A DNA stretch of 64,000 bases, taken from positions 10,087,501-10,151,500 of the forward strand of contig CM065392.1 of assembly GCA_033060915.1 (NCBI GenBank). Direction: 5' to 3'. The first letter of the stretch is position 1. Each line of letters opens with the position of its first letter. A program made the translations under genes and the position numbers. Under the pieces are notes generated by a model. That model saw nothing but the letters and a program-made list of their open reading frames with translations, was not told the origin of the DNA and searched no databases. Positions 1 to 10,654 of this stretch are shown here, piece by piece. Source of the DNA: Euryodendron excelsum. Taxonomy: Eukaryota; Streptophyta; Magnoliopsida; Ericales; Pentaphylacaceae.

Positions 1-690
1 TTAAAATCACTTTACTAAGATCATTGTAGACATGATGAAGCCTTCATGCATCAAGTCTTCATAGATCCTTTATATTGTAGAAGAATTCTTCACTTGGATT
101 CTAGGTAGGGATCAGATATTCATTGTGAGCCATTTTCTCAGCTACTTCAATCGCATTGTCTTGAATTGATCTTTGCATTCTAGATGAAGTCATCTCTTGA
201 GCATTTCCAAACTCTTTAACAATCAATTCCTCTTCAACTGATCTTTGCATATTCTGATGAGAACTTCTTTTGGCATTTACAACATCTCCATTCTTCATCT
301 TTAATTGAATATTGCTCCTCCTCAACTGATGAAGTCTTTAGTCTATCTTGCAAATCAATCTTCATTGAAACTATGCATCCTTGATAGAAGCTTTAATTGA
401 ACACCTTCAATCTCTTTGAATGTAGAACATTTGTTTGAAGTAGAGATAGGCGACAATCCTCTGTTTGGTTCATTGCATAGCTCTTTGAATTCATTGCTTG
501 CTTCTTGAACTTGTTGTGCATTCTCTTTGACATGCATTAGACTTACAATTCAACTTTTAAGTCTAAGTTATGAACTTTGTTAATCTGCACACTAAGTAGA
601 TTCATTAGTAAAATAATACAAGGTTTAGTTATCATCAAAATCAACATGAGAATTAACCTTAAGTCAACAAGGGTCAACTTTAAGTCAACA
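1..690. other. Unassigned sequence at window start, possibly another retroelement LTR
   Basis: No protein family is recognisable here. On the minus strand the A1 RNase H reading frame is cut off near 690, just after a VVADH motif, and continues into unrelated sequence with short direct repeats such as GTTGACTTAA (about 655-690). The general look, AGA/TCA-rich text with repeated 'gaagactt' and 'aagatca' words, resembles LTRs of some Ty1/copia elements, but no termini or primer sites are visible because the sequence runs off the window. The small reading frames here have no recognisable motifs and I do not call them genes. Confidence 0.3.
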
Positions 691-1166
691 AAGTGATCAG
701 CTACTACATTTTCAACCACTTTCTTGTCTCGAATTTCAATATGGAACTCTTGTAGCAAGAGGATCCATCGGATGAGTCAGGGTTTCGCATCAGGTTTACT
801 TAAGATGTACTTAAGCGCTGAGTGATCGGTGTATATGATAACAAGTGATCCGATTAAGTACGACCTAAATTTGTCAAGTGCGAAAACTACGGCAAGGAGC
901 TCTTTTTCTGTGGTGGTATAGTTCAATTGAGCCTCATTAAGGGTTTTGCTTGCATAATAGATGACATATGGTTTGTTATCTACCCTTTGCCCCAGCACAG
1001 CCCCCACTGCATAGTCACTTGCATCACACATCAACTCAAAAGGAAGAGACCAATCAGGTGATCGAATAATGGGTGCGGTGGTGAGAAGGCCTTTGAGTTT
1101 ATCGAAGGCTTTTTGGCATTGTGGTGTCCACTCGAAAGGTACATCTAATGAAAGCAAGTGGCACAT
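690..1166 (-). pseudogene. A1 RNase H domain (3' truncated)
   Basis: RNase H domain fused after RT in Ty3/gypsy elements. Visible text: FEWTPQCQKAFDKLK, then LMCDASDYAVGAVLGQ with the catalytic Asp, YASKTLNEAQLNYTTTEKELLAVVFA with the catalytic Glu, and IYTDHSALKYI with the second Asp. A stop follows DAKP at about 778. Beyond it the frame continues with LIRWILLLQEF, EIRDKK and ENVVADH, then homology ends at about 690. Integrase, which should follow, is missing. Confidence 0.85.
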
Positions 1167-1190
1167 AGGTCTTGATATGGCACTAAACCC

Positions 1191-2140
1191 CTAAATGAAG
1201 CGCTGGTAAAACCCAGCATGCCCTAAGAATGATCTCACATCTTTTACACTTTTAGGGGAAGGAAGACGGTAAATCAGTTCAACTTTGGCTCTATCTACCT
1301 CGATCCCCTTGTCAGACACTATATGTCTAAGGACTATACCTTGTGTCACCATGAAGCGACACTTCTCCCAGTTAAGCATTAAATGGCTTTCCTCACATCT
1401 TTCCAAAACTCGCTCCAAGTGCTCAAGACACAATTCATAGCTATCCCCATAATCAAGAAGTCGTCCATGAAAACTTCCAGAATTTGCAAAACCATGCCAC
1501 TAAAAATAGACATCATGCACCTTTGGAAAGTGGCCGGTGCATTGCATAGGCCAAAGGACATTCTCCTATATGCATAGGTGCCAAAAGGGCACGTGAATGT
1601 AGTCATGTCCTGATCTTCTAAGGCAACCTCTATTTGGTTATAGCCGGAATAACCGTCTAGGAAACAATAAAAAGCTCAGCCCGCAACTCGTTCTAGGACT
1701 TGGTCCAAGAATGGATGTGGGAAGTGATCTTTCCTAGTTGTGGTATTGAGCTTCCAGTAGTCAATACACATTCTCCAACTTGTTTGGATCCTAGCTGGCA
1801 TTACTTCATTATGCTCATTCTGTACTACCGTTACTCTTAACTTTTTAGGGACGACTTGGGTTGGACATACCTATGTGGAATCAGAGATGGGATATATAAT
1901 ACTTGTATCAAGAAGCTTCATCACTTCTCCTCTAACTACCTCCTTCATGTTGGGGTTTAAGCGCCTCTGCATCTGAAGCACGGGCTTAGACTCCTCTTCA
2001 AGATATATGTGATGTGTGCACATGAGAGGGCTAATGCCATGAAGGTCCGCTATGGTCCAACCTAAGGCTTTCTTATGTTTCACAAGCACTTGTAATAAGG
2101 ATGCCTCTTGGCCTTCAGACAGGCTAAAGGATATGACCAC
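1191..2140 (-). pseudogene. A1 reverse transcriptase domain (broken)
   Basis: The RT runs downstream of the protease on the minus strand. The N-terminal part at 1871-2140 has KHKKALGWTIADLHGISP and NPNMKEVVRGEVMKLLD, text usual for Athila/Tat RTs. Palm motif A (FLDGYSGYNQI) lies at about 1630-1665 and the catalytic FMDD box at about 1460-1471, inside frame 1379-1606 (RRMSFGLCNAPATFQRCM). The thumb/connection text (NWEKCRFMV, DKGIEVD, VRSFLGHAGFYQRFI) is at 1191-1433. At least three frame changes or stops separate these blocks, so no functional polymerase can be made. Confidence 0.85.
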
Positions 2141-2275
2141 GGGATATGATTCACCTTCCCCAAGAAAAGCATACTTGAGGGTAGAAGGTAAAGGCTTTCT
2201 TTCAGGAATTGGTGGTTACTCTTCAGAAGAGACTGGCTTGATAACACTAGGGGCAAGGGGTTCAAAACTAGGGGT

Positions 2276-2914
2276 CTAATGACCCACATGCATGACCATA
2301 TCACTCCCCTTGCTTGCAGTTGATGGGTCTCTAAAACCTACACACTCAGACTCCAATCGATCATGAGGCTCACCCCAAACTAGAGTTCTCTCAATTGGGT
2401 CCTCCATGAATTCTCGATCCATATGCTCTTGGATGATAGACTCGATGAAGTCTACCTCTTCAATTTGGTTTACTTCCTGCAATTGCTTACCCACTGTGAA
2501 AATGTTGGTCTCTAAGTTTATATTCCCGAATGAAAGCTTAAGCAACCCATTCCTACAATGAATAATGGCATTCGCGGTTGCTAGGAAGGGTCGTCCTAAA
2601 ATAACTGGGATATGACGCTTCGACGACTCGGCCTTTACAGGTTGGGTATCTAAAATAATAAAATCTACCAGATAGTAGACTGTATCAACCTGTATGAGCA
2701 CATCCTCAATAATACCTCTAGGGACTTTCACAGATCGATCAGCTAACTCTAATGTCACTCGTGTCGGTTTAAGCTCTCCTAGACCTAGTTCTTTATACAT
2801 AGAATATGAAAGAAGGTTCACACTCGAACCTAGGTTAAGAAGTGCACGATCAATCCTAGAACCCCCTATTACGCACGAAATCGTAGGACAACCGGGGTCC
2901 TTATATTTTGGCAC
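2276..2914 (-). pseudogene. A1 aspartic protease domain (active-site Asp changed to Asn)
   Basis: Retropepsin-like domain that would cut Gag-Pol. Visible blocks are IGGSRIDRALL, the flap-region text and the C-terminal motif VILGRPFLATANAII, all typical of Athila-type proteases. The catalytic motif, normally D-L/T-G-A/S-S, reads N-L-G-S-S, so the nucleophilic aspartate is replaced by asparagine at codon 2834-2836. A GAC to AAC change is a single transition. With the aspartate lost the domain should be inactive, although the frame is open for about 200 codons. The reading frame ends at 2276, and the reverse transcriptase is in another frame. Confidence 0.85.
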
Positions 2915-2938
2915 TGACTTACATTGGAGAATTGCGCT

Positions 2939-3496
2939 CTACCTTTCATTCATCAGTGCCATTTCTTTAACATGCAATTTCCTTTTAACAGTGCACAAGT
3001 CCTTCAAGAACTTGGCATAGGACGGTATTTGTTTGATGGCATCTAACATAGGGATGTTAATTTGAACTTGTTTGAAAACATCATAAATTTCAGCATTCAA
3101 GTTCGCTTTACTCGCTTTGGTCAACCTATATGGGAATGGCTCATGTTTTAAGTCTTCCATGCTCATGTCCTTAGATGTTTGGGGAGATGACTCAGTCAAA
3201 CTCCTATGTTCTTTCGGCTCACTCATGTTCTTTTCATTCTCACTCTCCTTTCTCTTTTCCTCATGCCTTAACCCGACAGACGCATCCTTTTTCCCTTGAT
3301 TAATGTAGTTAGGGGGGTTGGTTTGCTCTAGTTGCTTTCCCCTCCTAAGGATGATGGCCTGAACCAGTTCATGTGTCCTGTTAACATAGTATGCAGGTTT
3401 CGGGTTTGGTTGAGGTTGGGTCGGAAATCGCCCTTGCGTTTGTTGAGTCATCAACATCTCGTGGATGTCTTTGAATAATGTATTGGTCTCCCCTTG
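2939..3496 (-). pseudogene. gag: A1 gag C-terminal part, beyond the R1 insertion
   Basis: This minus-strand frame continues the gag frame that breaks off at 18279: the codon split by the target duplication is completed here and the reading frame is kept. The text runs ETNTLFKDIHEMLMTQQ, then a low-complexity linker, a lysine/glutamate-rich charged stretch, and finally the block SYAKFLKDLCTVKRK that precedes the protease in Athila-type elements. It is open for about 185 codons. The N-terminal residues shown in an isolated translation of 3497-3538 belong to R1's LTR, not to gag. Confidence 0.8.
3492..3496. repeat. Target site duplication CCTTG, left copy, of R1
   Basis: CCTTG immediately precedes the LTR terminus TGTCG. 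The identical CCTTG at 18279-18283 follows the other terminus. Removing the insertion and one copy restores the A1 gag reading frame. Confidence 0.9.
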
Positions 3497-4039
3497 TGTC
3501 GTGCCCAGATTTTTCACACTCGAGGAATACTCACACAAGCGGGAAAAATGTTATACTTTCTCGTTAGAACTCACCCTCCTAGAAGAATGAGTGCGACTAG
3601 GTTTGAACTAAAAATTGATTTGAATAAAAGGCTTTTGGAAAAGATTTCGAGTTGCCACCTAACTTAATTAAGGTGAGTTAAGTCACCTAAAAACTAAGCA
3701 TAATCCAAAAACTACACTTAGGTTTTTGAAAACGATTTTGAAAATACCTCCTCAAGAGAGGGTTTTTAAGAAAACAGGTTGTTTGGCAACCTTTGGAAAA
3801 CATTTAGCCATTTTTTGAAAATAACTCCGTTTTGGTCTATGAAAACAGTGATTCTAAGTTCGGAGGTTGGTTACGCGTAGGGAAGGCGTACTAAGCCATC
3901 ACCCTACCCCGCCCTTTCGGTACCTACATGTCAATCTACCCTAGATTCACCTACGAGAGTCTTCAACTAATCAATGTCCAATCCTATCCACTTTGAAAAA
4001 GGAATTTTTGAAAAGAAATTAACATGATGCATGATATGC

Positions 4040-6390
4040 AAATTTAAGAAAGGAGACTTGATTTGGAAATAGATTTGAAAAGAAGAATTTGATTTGATTT
4101 GAAAAGAAAGAGATAGAAGTTTGAATTTGGAAAGAAGGTATTGGAAATTGAAAATAGAGATTTGGAAATAGAAATTTGAAATTGTAAGTTTGAAAATAGA
4201 TTGGAGATTTGGAAAGATTTTGTGGAAATAGAAACTTGAAAAATGTTGTGGAATTTGAAATTTGAAAAATGTGAAGACCACACCCATGAAGGTTGCCTAC
4301 GTATCCTTTTGGAGGAATCAGGTCAATCGTAGTTCGGACAAGAGTCCAATAGAAATAGAATGTCTGATTGGAAGAAAAAGATTGAATTGGAAATTGGATT
4401 GGAAGATTGAGAGATTGAACTTTGATTGGAAGATTTTAAAAGATTGGTTTTGAAATACTTGGTTTTATAAAACCTAGAAAGACTCGAGACTTAGAAAAGA
4501 TTTGACTTGACTTGGAAGGATTTTAGAAAATATTTGACTCAAAAGTTGAACTTGGAAAGATTAGGAAAGACTAGATTTAGGAGAGATTCGATTTAGAAAA
4601 AGTTTGAATTAGGAAAGTATCATTTTAGGAAAGTTTTGGAATTAAGAAAGTTTCAACTTGAGAAAATTTTGAATTAAGAAAGTTGTCAATTTGGGAAAAT
4701 TTCAACTTAGGGAAGTTTTAGGTTTAGGAAAGTTTTGGAATTAAGGAAGTTTCAACTTAGGAAAGTTTGAATTAGGAAAGTGTTGAATTTAGAAATTTTT
4801 GAATTAGGAAAAGTTTAGTTTAAGAAAGGTTTAGAATTTGGAAAGTTTCAAGTTAAGAAAGTTTTGAATTTGAAAAGCTTAGAATTATAAAAAGATTTTA
4901 AATTAGGAAAGATTTAGAAAAGGTTTGAATTAAGAAAGCTTCTAGAATTTTTGGAAGATTCAAAGTTTGAGTTTTAGAAAGATTTGAAAATCTAGATTTG
5001 GGAGTTAAAGTTTAGAAAGGATGTGGAATTAAGAAAGGTTGGAATGAGGAAAGGTTTAGACTTTGAAAGATTTGAAATTTAGGAAAGTTTAGAATTTTAG
5101 AAAGTTTCAAAGTTTGAAAGTTTAGGATTTAGAAAGTTTTAAAGTTTGAGTTTTAGAAAATCTTGAGATTAGGAAAAGTTTGAGTTTAGGAAAGATTTGA
5201 AAACTTAGATTTAGAAAGTTAAGATTTGAAAAGAGGTAGAATTAGAAAAAAGGTTAAATTAGGAAAGATGTGGAAGTTGAGTTTTAGAATTTAGGAAAGA
5301 TTTTTACGTTCAAGTTTTGGAAACTTAAGATTTAGGAAAGGAGAAGATTAGGAAAGAGTTGAATTAAGAAAGATCAGATTAGGAAGGGTTAAGATTCCTA
5401 ATTCCTAAAACAAGGGATTGGATTTTGTTTCTAAAAGGGAAGATTTGATTTTGTTTCCAAAAACGGAGGATATGCTCTAATTTTCTAAACGGGAAGATTG
5501 GATTTGGTTTCCTAAATAGAAGATTTGATTTGACAAGGATTTGGAAGAGGAGGTTTTAGAAACCCTAGATTTGGAAGTGTATAGTTTTGAAGTAGAAAAT
5601 AGGTTTTAGAAATATATATAGTTTTGGTATAGAAAACAAGAGGTTTTGGAAACCTAGGTCTTAAGGCAATTTTGAAAACCGTGTTTTTGGAAAGAAAATT
5701 AGGCTTTCCTAATTGTTAGTTCTAGGGCTTGACTTGGGCTCTAAGAAAAGAGTTTTTGAAAAGTGTGTTTTTGGAAACGAGTTTTTGGAAGGAAATTCTA
5801 GAAAGGAGTTTCTAGAATGAAGATTTTAGAAAGAGAGTTTTAGGAAGGAAGTTTTTGGAAAGTAAAACTTTGAGAGAGTTTTGGAAACAAGATTTTGGAA
5901 GGAGCTTTTTAGAAAGAGTTTTTAAGAAAGTGAATTTTGAAGAGAGTGTTTTGGAAAGGAGTTGAAAAAGGGGAGTTTTGAAAAATAGATTTTTGGAGGG
6001 AGTTTTTAGAAAACAATTTTAGAAAGAAGAGTTTTTGAAAAGCAAGTTGGAAAAGAGATTTTTAGGAGGAGATTTTCAAAAAGAGATTTTGGAATGTATA
6101 TAAAATATCTAACTTTCCTAAAACAATTCTAACCATAAGAGGGCTAGAACCACTTTAAGAAAGGGGTTTTGAAAACAACAAGGAGTTGAAAATATGGACC
6201 ATGTTGGTCACTTTAAATAGAGCACTTTCCCAAAGCAACCCTAGCCATGGAAAGGCCAGAATCACCCTAGGATTGTGATTTTGAAAAAGAAGATTTTGAT
6301 GCAATTTTGAAAACAAGTTTTAATGCAAGTTTTGAAAGCGAGTTTGAAAACGATTTTGAAAACAACTTTTGGAAGAATGTAAGAAAATGA
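4040..6390 (+). repeat. Purine-rich degenerate repeat zone in the R1 LTR
   Basis: More than 2 kb in which the plus strand is almost only A, G and T with very few C. Words such as 'ttaggaaagttt', 'gaatttagga' and 'tttggaaa' recur at irregular short spacing. The equivalent part of R2's LTR (about 26330-27890) shows the same bias. It contains no gene; the open reading frames on its minus strand are products of the biased composition. Confidence 0.8.
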
Positions 6391-7465
6391 TATGCACAAT
6401 GCAAATTTGGGGTCGTGAATATACAAGGTTAAGGCTTCACCACATAATCAAAGGGGCCGAACCCACGAGGTCTTCGGTTAGACTAAAAGAAAGTCCCCGA
6501 CACAGTGACCCTCCAATAGTCTAATCCTACACATGGACCGGGAGTCTCCTTGTTTCAAGCATGCAAAGAAGGGGGGGGAATAGATGGGAGATTAAACTAG
6601 AGAAAACCCAAGTGGGTTAGGAGAGAGAAGAGAGGGGAGGAAGGGCAGAAATTTAAATAAGAAGCCTACCTTGTGTCTTCTTTATTTTACTTGGCTTTGC
6701 GCGTCTTGCTTTTCTTCGGTCTTCGCTTCATTTCAGTCTTGATCTTCAAGTGCTCGTCTTCGGTTTTCAAATCTTTATAGTTGCAGCAATCCAAGTCTTC
6801 AATGGAGGGTTGGAGGCTTGTGTAGAAGTGTATTAGGGTGTGTATGAGTGTATAGAAGGCTAGGGTTTGTGTATGGTGGCTAGGGTTTAGAAAACCTAAA
6901 GAAGCTGGGGTTTAGAAACTGTACGAGTTCTGTGTATTGAAAATCAGGGTTTTTAGATTGAGTTTGCAGACCTCTTTCACGCTGGAAGAGGCTTTGTATT
7001 TATAGAGGTGGGATAAACCTGGCGCCTGTTGCAGTGGCGCGACGACAAAATTTCTCTTGACTCCACTAGGAGTGACGCCAGGCCAGTTTTTGGCTTGGTG
7101 GCGCCAACAAGTTAGGAAAGTTTGTTAAGTCGGCAAGTAACGTATCATGGGAAGATTTGGGCTCCTGTACTAGTGACTACCATGCAATTTTTAGCCTGGC
7201 TTCACTAGAAGTGACACTAGAAAGTCCGGGAATGATTTGAAGAGGTCAGGAATGACACAGAGAGCCAGAAAAGGGCAGGAACACTTAGAGTAGCGTCCTA
7301 AAGGTATTTGACTTGAAAAATGAGGATTGAATGTGTCGGAAGGATTGACCGGGCCGTTAGGGGCAAAATGGTCAACCGGGTCGGAAAGCTGCCGGGTTGG
7401 ACCTGGAATGACCCGAAAAAAGACTTGAGATTTGGAAACATTATTCAGAATGTTCCCAAAAGCTT

Positions 7466-7830
7466 GCCAGTTTGATACCTAGAGCTGGTGTGGACGGAAA
7501 AGGCGACCGGCCCACCAGGAGTAAAACGGTCATTTTACCCCGGGTTTACCGGAACTGACTCGGAAGGATCCAAAAAGATAACAAAAAGTTAAGAATACTA
7601 TAAAAAGCAATCTCAGGGGATTACCGGTTTGATACCGAGAGCCGGTGTGGCTAGAAATGGCGACCAGCCCCACTAGGGGCAAAACGGTCGTTTTACACTG
7701 GGTTTGCCAGAACTGACTCAGAATAATCCAAAAAGGTAAAGGAAGGTTGGAAAGTATTCTCGAGAGGTTACTGGTTTGATACCCAGAGCCGGTGTGGTTC
7801 CCGGGGCATTCGAATGCCTAGGGACAAAAT
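7466..7830 (+). repeat. Tandem array of about 150-bp units in the R1 3' LTR
   Basis: Three units start at about 7466, 7622 and 7766 with the core 'tttgataccnagagccggtgtgg', followed by 'aaaacggtcattttac' and 'gaactgactcgga'. The same three-unit array is in the 5' LTR fragment (starts about 16987, 17144, 17303), and more diverged units lie in the R2 LTR (28907, 29050). The repeat therefore predates the split of R1 and R2. Confidence 0.75.
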
Positions 7831-8439
7831 AGTCATCTTGATCGAAAAGTTTCAGAATTAGCCCAAAACTAACTAGAAGGTATCTAATCATGTCGGATTG
7901 CCTTTAAGACAATCTTGGAAGGCTAGACCTACCGTTTTGAGGATCCAGATGTGTTCTCGAGAAACGTGGCAGAAAATGGCCCTAATGGCAGTTTAGTCAT
8001 TTTTCACCAAGGTGGGCTAGCATGCACTAGTGTTAATCTAAGTTTTGAGTGTTTCCGCCACTCTGATGGCGGTCGCGTGATATAGGATTTTGTTGGCAAT
8101 TCATTATATCGACCTATTTGCGAGTATTTTCGTTACTCTAACGGTTGCGATGTTTGCCAGTATTTCTGCTACCTTGACGGTTCGCGATCATTCCCGAGAC
8201 TGCCTGATCTCGGGAAGCTGCTAAAGGGACTTAGCGCCTGAGAATCAACTTTCTCGAAAGGCATGCCTAAACGGACATTTCTGCATTGGCAAGCTAGCAG
8301 GCTCTAAAGGTGGACCGTTCTACCATCTAAGGGACTTGGGGTCTCATCCCGATCGACAGGTTTAAAGGGACTTACCATTTCGAAGAGATTTTCTTCGAAA
8401 AACGTGCCGGACCATCTCGAGGAATAAGCTGTCTCAAGA

Positions 8440-8815
8440 GAGGGATTGGAATTGGAAAGGAGACTTACCGTCTTAGGAAAGACGCATCTGATTTGGAATT
8501 GGAAAGGGGACTTATCGTCTTCGGAAAGACGCGCCTAATTCAGAATTGGAAAGAGGACTTACCATCTTCAAAAAAACACGCCTATTGGAATTGGAAAGGG
8601 GGCTTCTCGTCTTCAGAAAGACGTGCCCGATTCAGAATTGGAAGGAGGACTTACCGTTTTTGGAAAGACACGCCTGATTTGGAATTGGAAAGGGGACTTA
8701 CCGTCTTCGAAAAGACGTGCCTGATTTGGAATTGGAAAGGGGACTTACCGTCTTCAGAAAGACGCGCTTAATTTGGAATTGGAAAGGGGACTTACTGTCT
8801 TCGGAAAGACGTGCC
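8440..8815 (+). repeat. 47-bp minisatellite, eight units, in the R1 3' LTR
   Basis: Eight imperfect units of about 47 bp with the core 'ttggaattggaaagggga' and then 'cttaccgtcttcggaaagac'. The R1 5' LTR fragment carries only two such units (about 17985-18085), and both R2 LTRs carry a single one (about 29850-29890 and 39935-39970). Read as codons the array gives an open frame (8493-8771), but this is a by-product of the repeats. Confidence 0.85.
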
Positions 8816-9017
8816 TGTTGTAATTAGAATGAATGATGCCCCCATGGGCATTTTGGTCATTTTGCCTTTATTTGGGCCCAGTGGGGCCCCGCGAAGCTAT
8901 GAATTGATTTGATTAGACTTAGAAAGTTAATTTGGATTAAAATATGCCCTCAATGACTTGAACACAAGTCTGGACGGAGTGGAGATGGCCGAGTGGTCAA
9001 AAATAGGGTGCTTATAG

Positions 9018-9037
9018 CTGCCCCTCTTTTTCTGTCT
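9018..9037 (-). other. Polypurine tract of R1
   Basis: The minus strand reads gacagaaaaagaggggcagc, directly upstream of the 3' LTR start (TATAAGCACC). Polypurine tracts prime plus-strand DNA synthesis and always abut the 3' LTR, so this fixes R1's orientation as minus. R2 has an equivalent but more decayed tract at 30087-30110. Confidence 0.75.
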
Positions 9038-9076
9038 TTGCTTGTCGAAGACAGAAAACGATAAAGTAAGAGCCCT

Positions 9077-9456
9077 ATGTTGACCGTGAGATGGTCGGAG
9101 GGACAAACATTGGGAATTTCTCGACAACGAGGGTCGAAAAATGGATGTTCAGCCCAAAAGGCCTTCGAAACTGAGTTTTGGCGGGAAATAGGGCAAAGCT
9201 GCCCAAGATTGGAAACTGGCGCCACTAGCAGTGTCGCCTTTGGCAGGAGAAGCTTGGCACCTCTGCTAGTGGCGCCAGGCTTGGGAACAAAACCAGAAAA
9301 TTTTCTAGTTCGAACAGTTGCGACAATTTGGAGAGTTTTTGCAAATCCAAGAGACATTACGAGGAAGCTGACTTGGACATTGAAGGAGCACTTCTTGGAG
9401 ACCACGTCGCCGAAAAAGTCACCGGAAGAGAAGATTTCACCGGAGAACTCCAAAAA
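9077..9456 (+). CDS. R1 antisense accessory gene, first exon (candidate)
   Basis: Open frame of about 126 codons starting MLTVRWSEGQ and ending SPENSKK at a GTGAGT splice donor (9457). If joined to the acceptor at 10653, the frame runs straight into MADAGDDG. The region contains a GGCGCC-type inverted repeat (9218-9290), so part of the peptide is encoded by that structure. The equivalent region in R2 (30146-30652) starts with the same ATGTTGACC but has stops. No known domain is seen. It could also be an untranslated leader exon. It lies antisense to the element, between the polypurine tract and the deleted pol. Confidence 0.45.
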
Positions 9457-10653
9457 GTGAGTTTTTACATTTTTGTTGATTTTGATGTGTAGAATTACGT
9501 TTGAATCATGTGAATGGTGGAAATTGATGTTTTGATATGTTTTTAGCATTATGGTGATATTATTTTTGCATTTTGGTGCTTGTTTGATTGAATTTGAGTA
9601 ACTTTACGTGATTATGTGAAGAAGGTTTTCTGCAGGAATAGGGGATTTGTTCTTACAGGCTTGGGTATTGGGTTTTCTGACTAGATTTTTATGTCATGTG
9701 CCTTAGAAAAATGTGTTTGTCAGCCATATGAAGTTTCGTGATTTTTTAAAAACTTGGTGAATTTTTTATTTTTATTTTTTGAAAAATAGAAAAATACTTA
9801 GAAAATTAGAAAAATTAAAAAAACTCAGGAAATTGATGGGATTTTTAGAGTTTGAAATTTGGAAAAATGTAGGAATATTTTTAGAAAACATTTGAAATGA
9901 TTTTGAGGAATTTTAAGACATTTTTGAAAACCATTGATTTATTAGGAAAAATAAAACATATGTTTTGAAAATTTTGAAAAATTGACAAGTGTGCACAGGA
10001 GTTGATGTTATGTGGTTGTAACGTTGAAAAGTGCACGTTTTTTGTTTTGTGTTGATGTCATGGGTGTTGTAGGGACCATTTTTAAATGGGACTCTGCCGA
10101 AAGTTATTAGAAATTCAAAAAATGGGTTGGAAAAATTCTTGAAATAAAATCTTTTTGGAGGAAAAAGATATAAAACTATTGGAGATGGGGCCTTTTTTAG
10201 CGGAGAAGGCCTGAGAAACTCGGGGGCCTTAGAAACTATTGGAAGAAAAATTTAGGGAGACTTTGAAAAAGAGGATTTAGAGACGAACATATTTTGGAAG
10301 AGTTGAAAACTTATTTTAATTTTTAGAAAACTCGGGGTTCTCGATGGGATTTATGGAAGATTGGAAAAACTTGGGAAAGAAGAAAACATTTTAGAGGAGG
10401 TAGCTTCAGAAAACTCATATTGGAATAAAAAGACTGGGCGAAATTTTGATTAAAAAATCTTGAAATTTAGAAACCATTTGGAAATTTTAGACAAAACGTA
10501 CAGGAAATTTGCTTTGACTTAGCATTTGAAATCTTTTTATTGTTATTCATTTATTATTTTTTTATTGTTTGCTTTTATTGTTTGCTTTATTTTATTATTA
10601 TTTATCTGTATGTGCTATAGATTAACACCTCTTACCATGGCTTACCTTTTCAG
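9457..10653 (+). other. Probable intron of the R1 antisense gene
   Basis: Bounded by donor GTGAGT (9457) and acceptor 'ccttttcag' ending at 10653, about 1.2 kb, AT-rich with a T-rich run before the acceptor. R2 has a donor (GTGAGA, 30653) and acceptor ('gactttcag', ending 32087) at matching places, about 1.4 kb apart. Sharing of both sites between two diverged copies supports a real intron. The hydrophobic reading frame that begins at 10526 lies mostly in this intron and is not a signal peptide. Confidence 0.6.
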
Positions 10654-10654
10654 G

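Larger units (their letters stand above)
3497..9017 (-). repeat. 3' LTR of R1, 5.5 kb
   Basis: Unusually long LTR. On the plus strand it begins TGTCGTGCCCAG and ends GGTGCTTATA at 9017, where the expected CA is TA. The parts from about 6088 to 9017 are repeated in the 5' LTR fragment at 15625-18278, and the whole is related to the R2 LTR at 25787-30086. From the left it holds a purine-rich degenerate-repeat zone (4040-6390), a stretch rich in GGCGCC palindromes (7020-7110), a block of about 150-bp repeats with 'gtttgatacc.agagccggtgtgg' (7466-7830), and a 47-bp minisatellite (8440-8815). No coding sequence is recognisable. Confidence 0.85.

Noticed and set aside
101..537. Two minus-strand frames of 74 and 60 codons considered as gag
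   Set aside because: No conserved gag text, and they lie in unassigned sequence beyond the end of A1 homology.
3967..4453. Phe/Ser/Ile-rich and Lys/Trp-rich frames in the R1 LTR
   Set aside because: They mirror the purine-strand bias and lack any motif.
8440..8815. Regularly spaced repeats that could be taken for a CRISPR array
   Set aside because: Units abut without unique spacers, are imperfect, and lie in a plant LTR that has two or one unit in its relatives; it is a minisatellite.
10526..10654. Hydrophobic N-terminus that looks like a signal peptide before MADAGDDG
   Set aside because: It lies upstream of a conserved splice acceptor and reads through T-rich intron sequence; R2 has no equivalent.
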